Source of the DNA: Isoetes taiwanensis
Lineage: Eukaryota; Streptophyta; Lycopodiopsida; Isoetales; Isoetaceae
Direction: 5' to 3'
Assembly: GCA_021234155.1 (NCBI GenBank)
Contig: JAJEKV010000047.1
Location: forward strand, 9,876,081-9,940,080
DNA: 64,000 nucleotides
Shown: one piece after another, positions 61,083 to 64,000 of the stretch
Position numbering within the stretch: position 1 is the stretch's first letter
Layout of the letters: every line of letters begins with the position of its first letter
The notes under the pieces: generated by a model
Database searches by the model: none
Told to the model about the DNA's origin: nothing
The model's input: the letters and a program-made list of their open reading frames with translations, nothing else
Made by a program: the position numbers and the translations under genes

Positions 61083-63130
61083 ATATCCGATGATCTACAC
61101 CTTTAGTCCATATTTTGTGCCCAACAGAGACCTCATGACCAAGGTAGTTATAGGATCTTGCAGTCTTAATTGGCTTGCCCTAGTAATATAGTATGGCTCC
61201 TTGTTTCCCAAAGCATAATATACTAGTTTTATGCAAGTTAACTTTGAGGCCAAATTCCACGCGAAATTCAGATCACATCAAGTTGCTGCTGCAATTCTGC
61301 TGCAGAATCAAAAGCAAGTCATTTGCAGTACTACCAGTTCCTGATATATACGAGGGAATGCACAATCTAATTGTTGAAGGAATGCTTCCAATTGGTCAAT
61401 ATATACACCGAACAATGTAGGGGAAAGCGAACAACCTTGCTTTACATTTATATCACTAGTAATCACCTCAGGTTAACCTTCTGATGTAGCATTCTACCTC
61501 TTACTGTCTCACAGAGTCTTCCAATTGCTAGTATCCATTCACCAGGTACTCCAAGATGAGTAAGAATATCCAATATCTTTTGACGGGATATAGTGTCAAA
61601 TGCTTTAGCAAAATCGATAAAATAGCATAACAAAGGCTTATTTTGTGATCTAGCTTCCTTGATCATGGTGCAAAGTGTAAGCAGATGGTCCAACGTAAAG
61701 TACCCATGCTGAAACCTTGCATGTCCATGTGCTCTAACATTATGTGTCTTGGCCTCAGTGGTCAATTTAGCATCAAAAACTTTACCAAACAATTTGGCAA
61801 GAATTTGGGCTAAGCATTAATGTGCGATAATTATCCGGTTGCATCACATCTCTATGTTTATGGATAGGGTGGATCAAGCTTGTGGTCCACGTCCATGCTT
61901 CTGGAAAACCTTCTATTATAGCTTGGTTAAAGAGTTCTGCAATTAATTCTGCTAAGTTTAGGCCGCCATCTTTTAGATACTCTGCTACTAGGCCATCCAT
62001 ATCTGCTTTGCCACAAGCATACCTGTTAGTGGCTTCCTTCACTTCTGCAATGCTCACACAAAAGTAGCCGCAACCTCATTAGGTAGATACAACTTATTTT
62101 CACCTAAAGTAAAGACGTAATGCATATGCTTTCCAAGTTTGCAAATCTGTAAAAGCAAGCTGTTTAACTAGCGAAGCAAGATTCTCCAAAACCCTTTCGG
62201 AGAGAGATGAGCTTGATTGGTCAATTCTATTTGATGCAATCTGTACCATTCCTGCTTTTTAATATTAATCATTCTTTTAACTTTACTGGACTATAAGCCT
62301 GTTTTCTAGCATTCTTTAGTTCAGCATCATACCAGGCATTTTATGGATAAGTACAATATGCTGATCGAGATTCACCATAGACACGTTCGACATATTCAAT
62401 CAATAAGCAATTTAGTGCTCTTGCTTTTGAATGTTTGTTGGACAAGCTTCTAACACGGTTCAAGTTCTTGGTGATCTCTTCTTGAAAAGCTTTAGCTTTA
62501 GACTTGTTATATACGTGTTTTTACCTACTTCACAGAGAGAGTCACATTGGCTGCCAGTTTGAACAATAGTGGTGCATGGCCACTTTCTGGTACAAAATCA
62601 ATAATGGGAAAATTTTCAAGAATCGAATATAGATGTGAATCACCAATAAGATAATCCAAAGTTGAATAAGTGAACTGCTGACTTGCCTCACTTTTAAAAG
62701 TGAACTTATCTGAAATAAATGCCCCAACACCATGTAATATAACTAAATCTAGTGAAGAGCAAAGGTTAAGAATCTGGTATCCTGTCGCATTGGTATCTTT
62801 GTGCTGACTTTTCCTTGCAAGAGATATATCCCACGGTTCTACCATTAGATCCTGGATCAGAGTCTATAAAAATTTTCTCTGTTTGGAGGTTGCTTGTCCA
62901 TCCATTGAAGTTACCAACTAATAGTACATTATAGAGATGTTTCTATTCAACAATCTTTAGACCAAGCTTGGCAATAGAACCATCACTTTATTGGTATGCT
63001 GAAGGAGGCATATAACAAGCCACTATGACAACTTGGTCTTTTTCCAATAGTAAAAATGCAGCAAAAATTTTTATAGCCATGAATTGTATGTTTTCTTAGC
63101 CCACACATATGCAAAATAGACATTTAAATA
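61083..63130 (-). pseudogene. LINE, 5' part: endonuclease and reverse transcriptase
   Basis: Minus-strand reading. The endonuclease part (about 62845-62525) has GYQILNLCSSLDLVILHG, FTYSTLDYLIGD and SGHAPLLFKL, where SDH is expected. The RT part has VKEATNRYACGKADMDGLVA and PIHKHRDVMQPDNYRTL (62057-61800), FARFQHGYFTLDHLLTL-like sequence and FIDFAKAFDTISRQKILDIL (61720-61560), then GHEVSVGHKIWTKG just before the junction at 61083. Frameshifts are present. The 3' part is at 36053-37012. LINEs copy themselves by target-primed reverse transcription; this copy is dead, by decay and by the LTR insertion. Confidence 0.85.
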
Positions 63131-63210
63131 ACAAATATACATGTATGAATTGTATGTTTTCTTAGCCCACACATATGCAAAATAGACATTTAAATAACAA
63201 ATATACATGT
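63079..63210. repeat. 66-base tandem duplication
   Basis: ATGAATTGTATGTTTTCTTA through CAAATATACATGT is present twice, at 63079-63144 and 63145-63210, with no visible difference. A second, weaker pair (CAATTGTTArTTTATGAGAG) occurs near 63285 and 63347. Confidence 0.9.
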
Positions 63211-64000
63211 CTAATATATTTACACAACCTTGTAAAAACCCTCACATAGTCTAATCATCCAACACGTATGCATAACCCTTTTTCAACAATTGTTAGTTTA
63301 TGAGAGGCATTTGCCTTCTTTTCAATAACTTGGTTTATGGGATTCCAACAATTGTTAATTTATGAGAGGCATCTGGCATTTCTTTGTTTGCCTTTGCAAT
63401 AAATCTGATTGTGGCCAAAAGGAAACCTGGTGAGATAAAAAGGTATTCATAAGCATTCCATCCACTTTAGTGACACATCCATAGCTTTTGAGATTAGAGG
63501 TCCTCTCATCGTTGTCTAAAGGAAATTTGACAAGATTAGGAGATAATTGCAAACATTCCATTCACTAGCAACAATGGATAATACAACTGAAGGTCCTTCA
63601 GTATGCATTGATATTGCTAGTTGCAACAAGCAACTATTAATTTCTGGACGCTCGTCATAATGGAGTTAGGTATCAATGAGATATCTGGCACTCATTAGAA
63701 AGTATCTGGATGAAATGCACTGTTATTCTTTGGCTGACCTTCCAAGAATTGTGAACAATCTACTGCTGGCCTTCTCTACCTTTGCAGACGCTTGTCTGAA
63801 AGTGTTCAAATGGATAGTAGAACAAATCTACTACCCCTGTAAGAGATCTTTTGAAGTTTTCCCTAGCTTATAGACATTCGTGAAATACACCTCAACCCAT
63901 ATACCTGAGATGAACCACATGGAAGCGAATGATGTGTGCCCAAATCCTACAATATCCAAAGAAAACACACTAAGCTAAAGAGAGAAAGAAGGTTAGACCA
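63211..64000. other. No gene recognised
   Basis: AT-rich sequence. The plus-strand 65-codon frame at 63676-63873 shows no family pattern. It may be the 5' leader zone of the LINE or unrelated intergenic DNA. Confidence 0.35.

Overview
The window looks like nuclear DNA of a land plant. It carries a six-exon gene for a thylakoid-lumen zinc-finger protein (PSA2/DnaJ-like) and an eight-exon membrane-anchored prolyl 4-hydroxylase, both with GT-AG introns, in a sea of plant-type transposable elements (Ty3/gypsy chromoviruses, a MULE carrying a ULP1-like protease, HARBI1, pogo and a LINE). The species cannot be fixed from sequence alone. The repeat density and unfamiliar repeat families make a large-genome non-flowering plant (fern or lycophyte) my guess only.

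Layout. 1-1012: 5' end of a minus-strand gypsy element (gag and LTR). 1.46-2.94 kb and 7.4-7.6 kb: pieces of one minus-strand multi-exon pseudogene with a ParB-like segment and a methyltransferase-like segment. Between the pieces lie a broken pogo-type transposase (3.47-5.35 kb) and a small unknown gene (6.35-6.66 kb). 8.11-10.54 kb: PSA2-like gene. 13.05-15.41 kb: prolyl 4-hydroxylase. 17.18-26.20 kb: a MULE with a plus-strand transposase, a minus-strand ULP1-like protease and clusters of a 20-bp imperfect palindrome at both ends. 27.4-33.8 kb: T-rich non-coding repeat unit with promoter-like direct repeats and minisatellites. 34.4-35.6 kb: dead HARBI1 transposase.

36.05-63.1 kb is a three-level nest. 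A minus-strand LINE is split by LTR element 1 (37013-61082, flanked by ATATCCG direct repeats). The 3' LTR of element 1 is itself split, six bases from its end, by LTR element 2 (47639-61071, flanked by GGGAC/GGGAT). Both LTR elements have 1.6-kb LTRs and a primer binding site for initiator methionine tRNA.

Main discovery. Directly after the leader of element 2 lies one intact 379-codon gene (49843-50982) that is a histone H3. It begins with the exact H3 tail [10 protein letters not shown] and ends with a full H3 histone fold, with about 270 residues of charged low-complexity sequence between. The related but different element 1 has, at the same position, a 112-codon frame that starts MARTKQTAR and lacks the fold. 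Element 2 also carries a decayed chromovirus pol with an integrase chromodomain, the module family that reads methylated H3 tails. The H3-like frame is the only long intact coding region in an otherwise dead but fairly young element. Nearby structured repeats (five copies of a two-stem hairpin with compensating changes) and a conserved hairpin at the start of all LTRs are further signals not explained by ordinary annotation.
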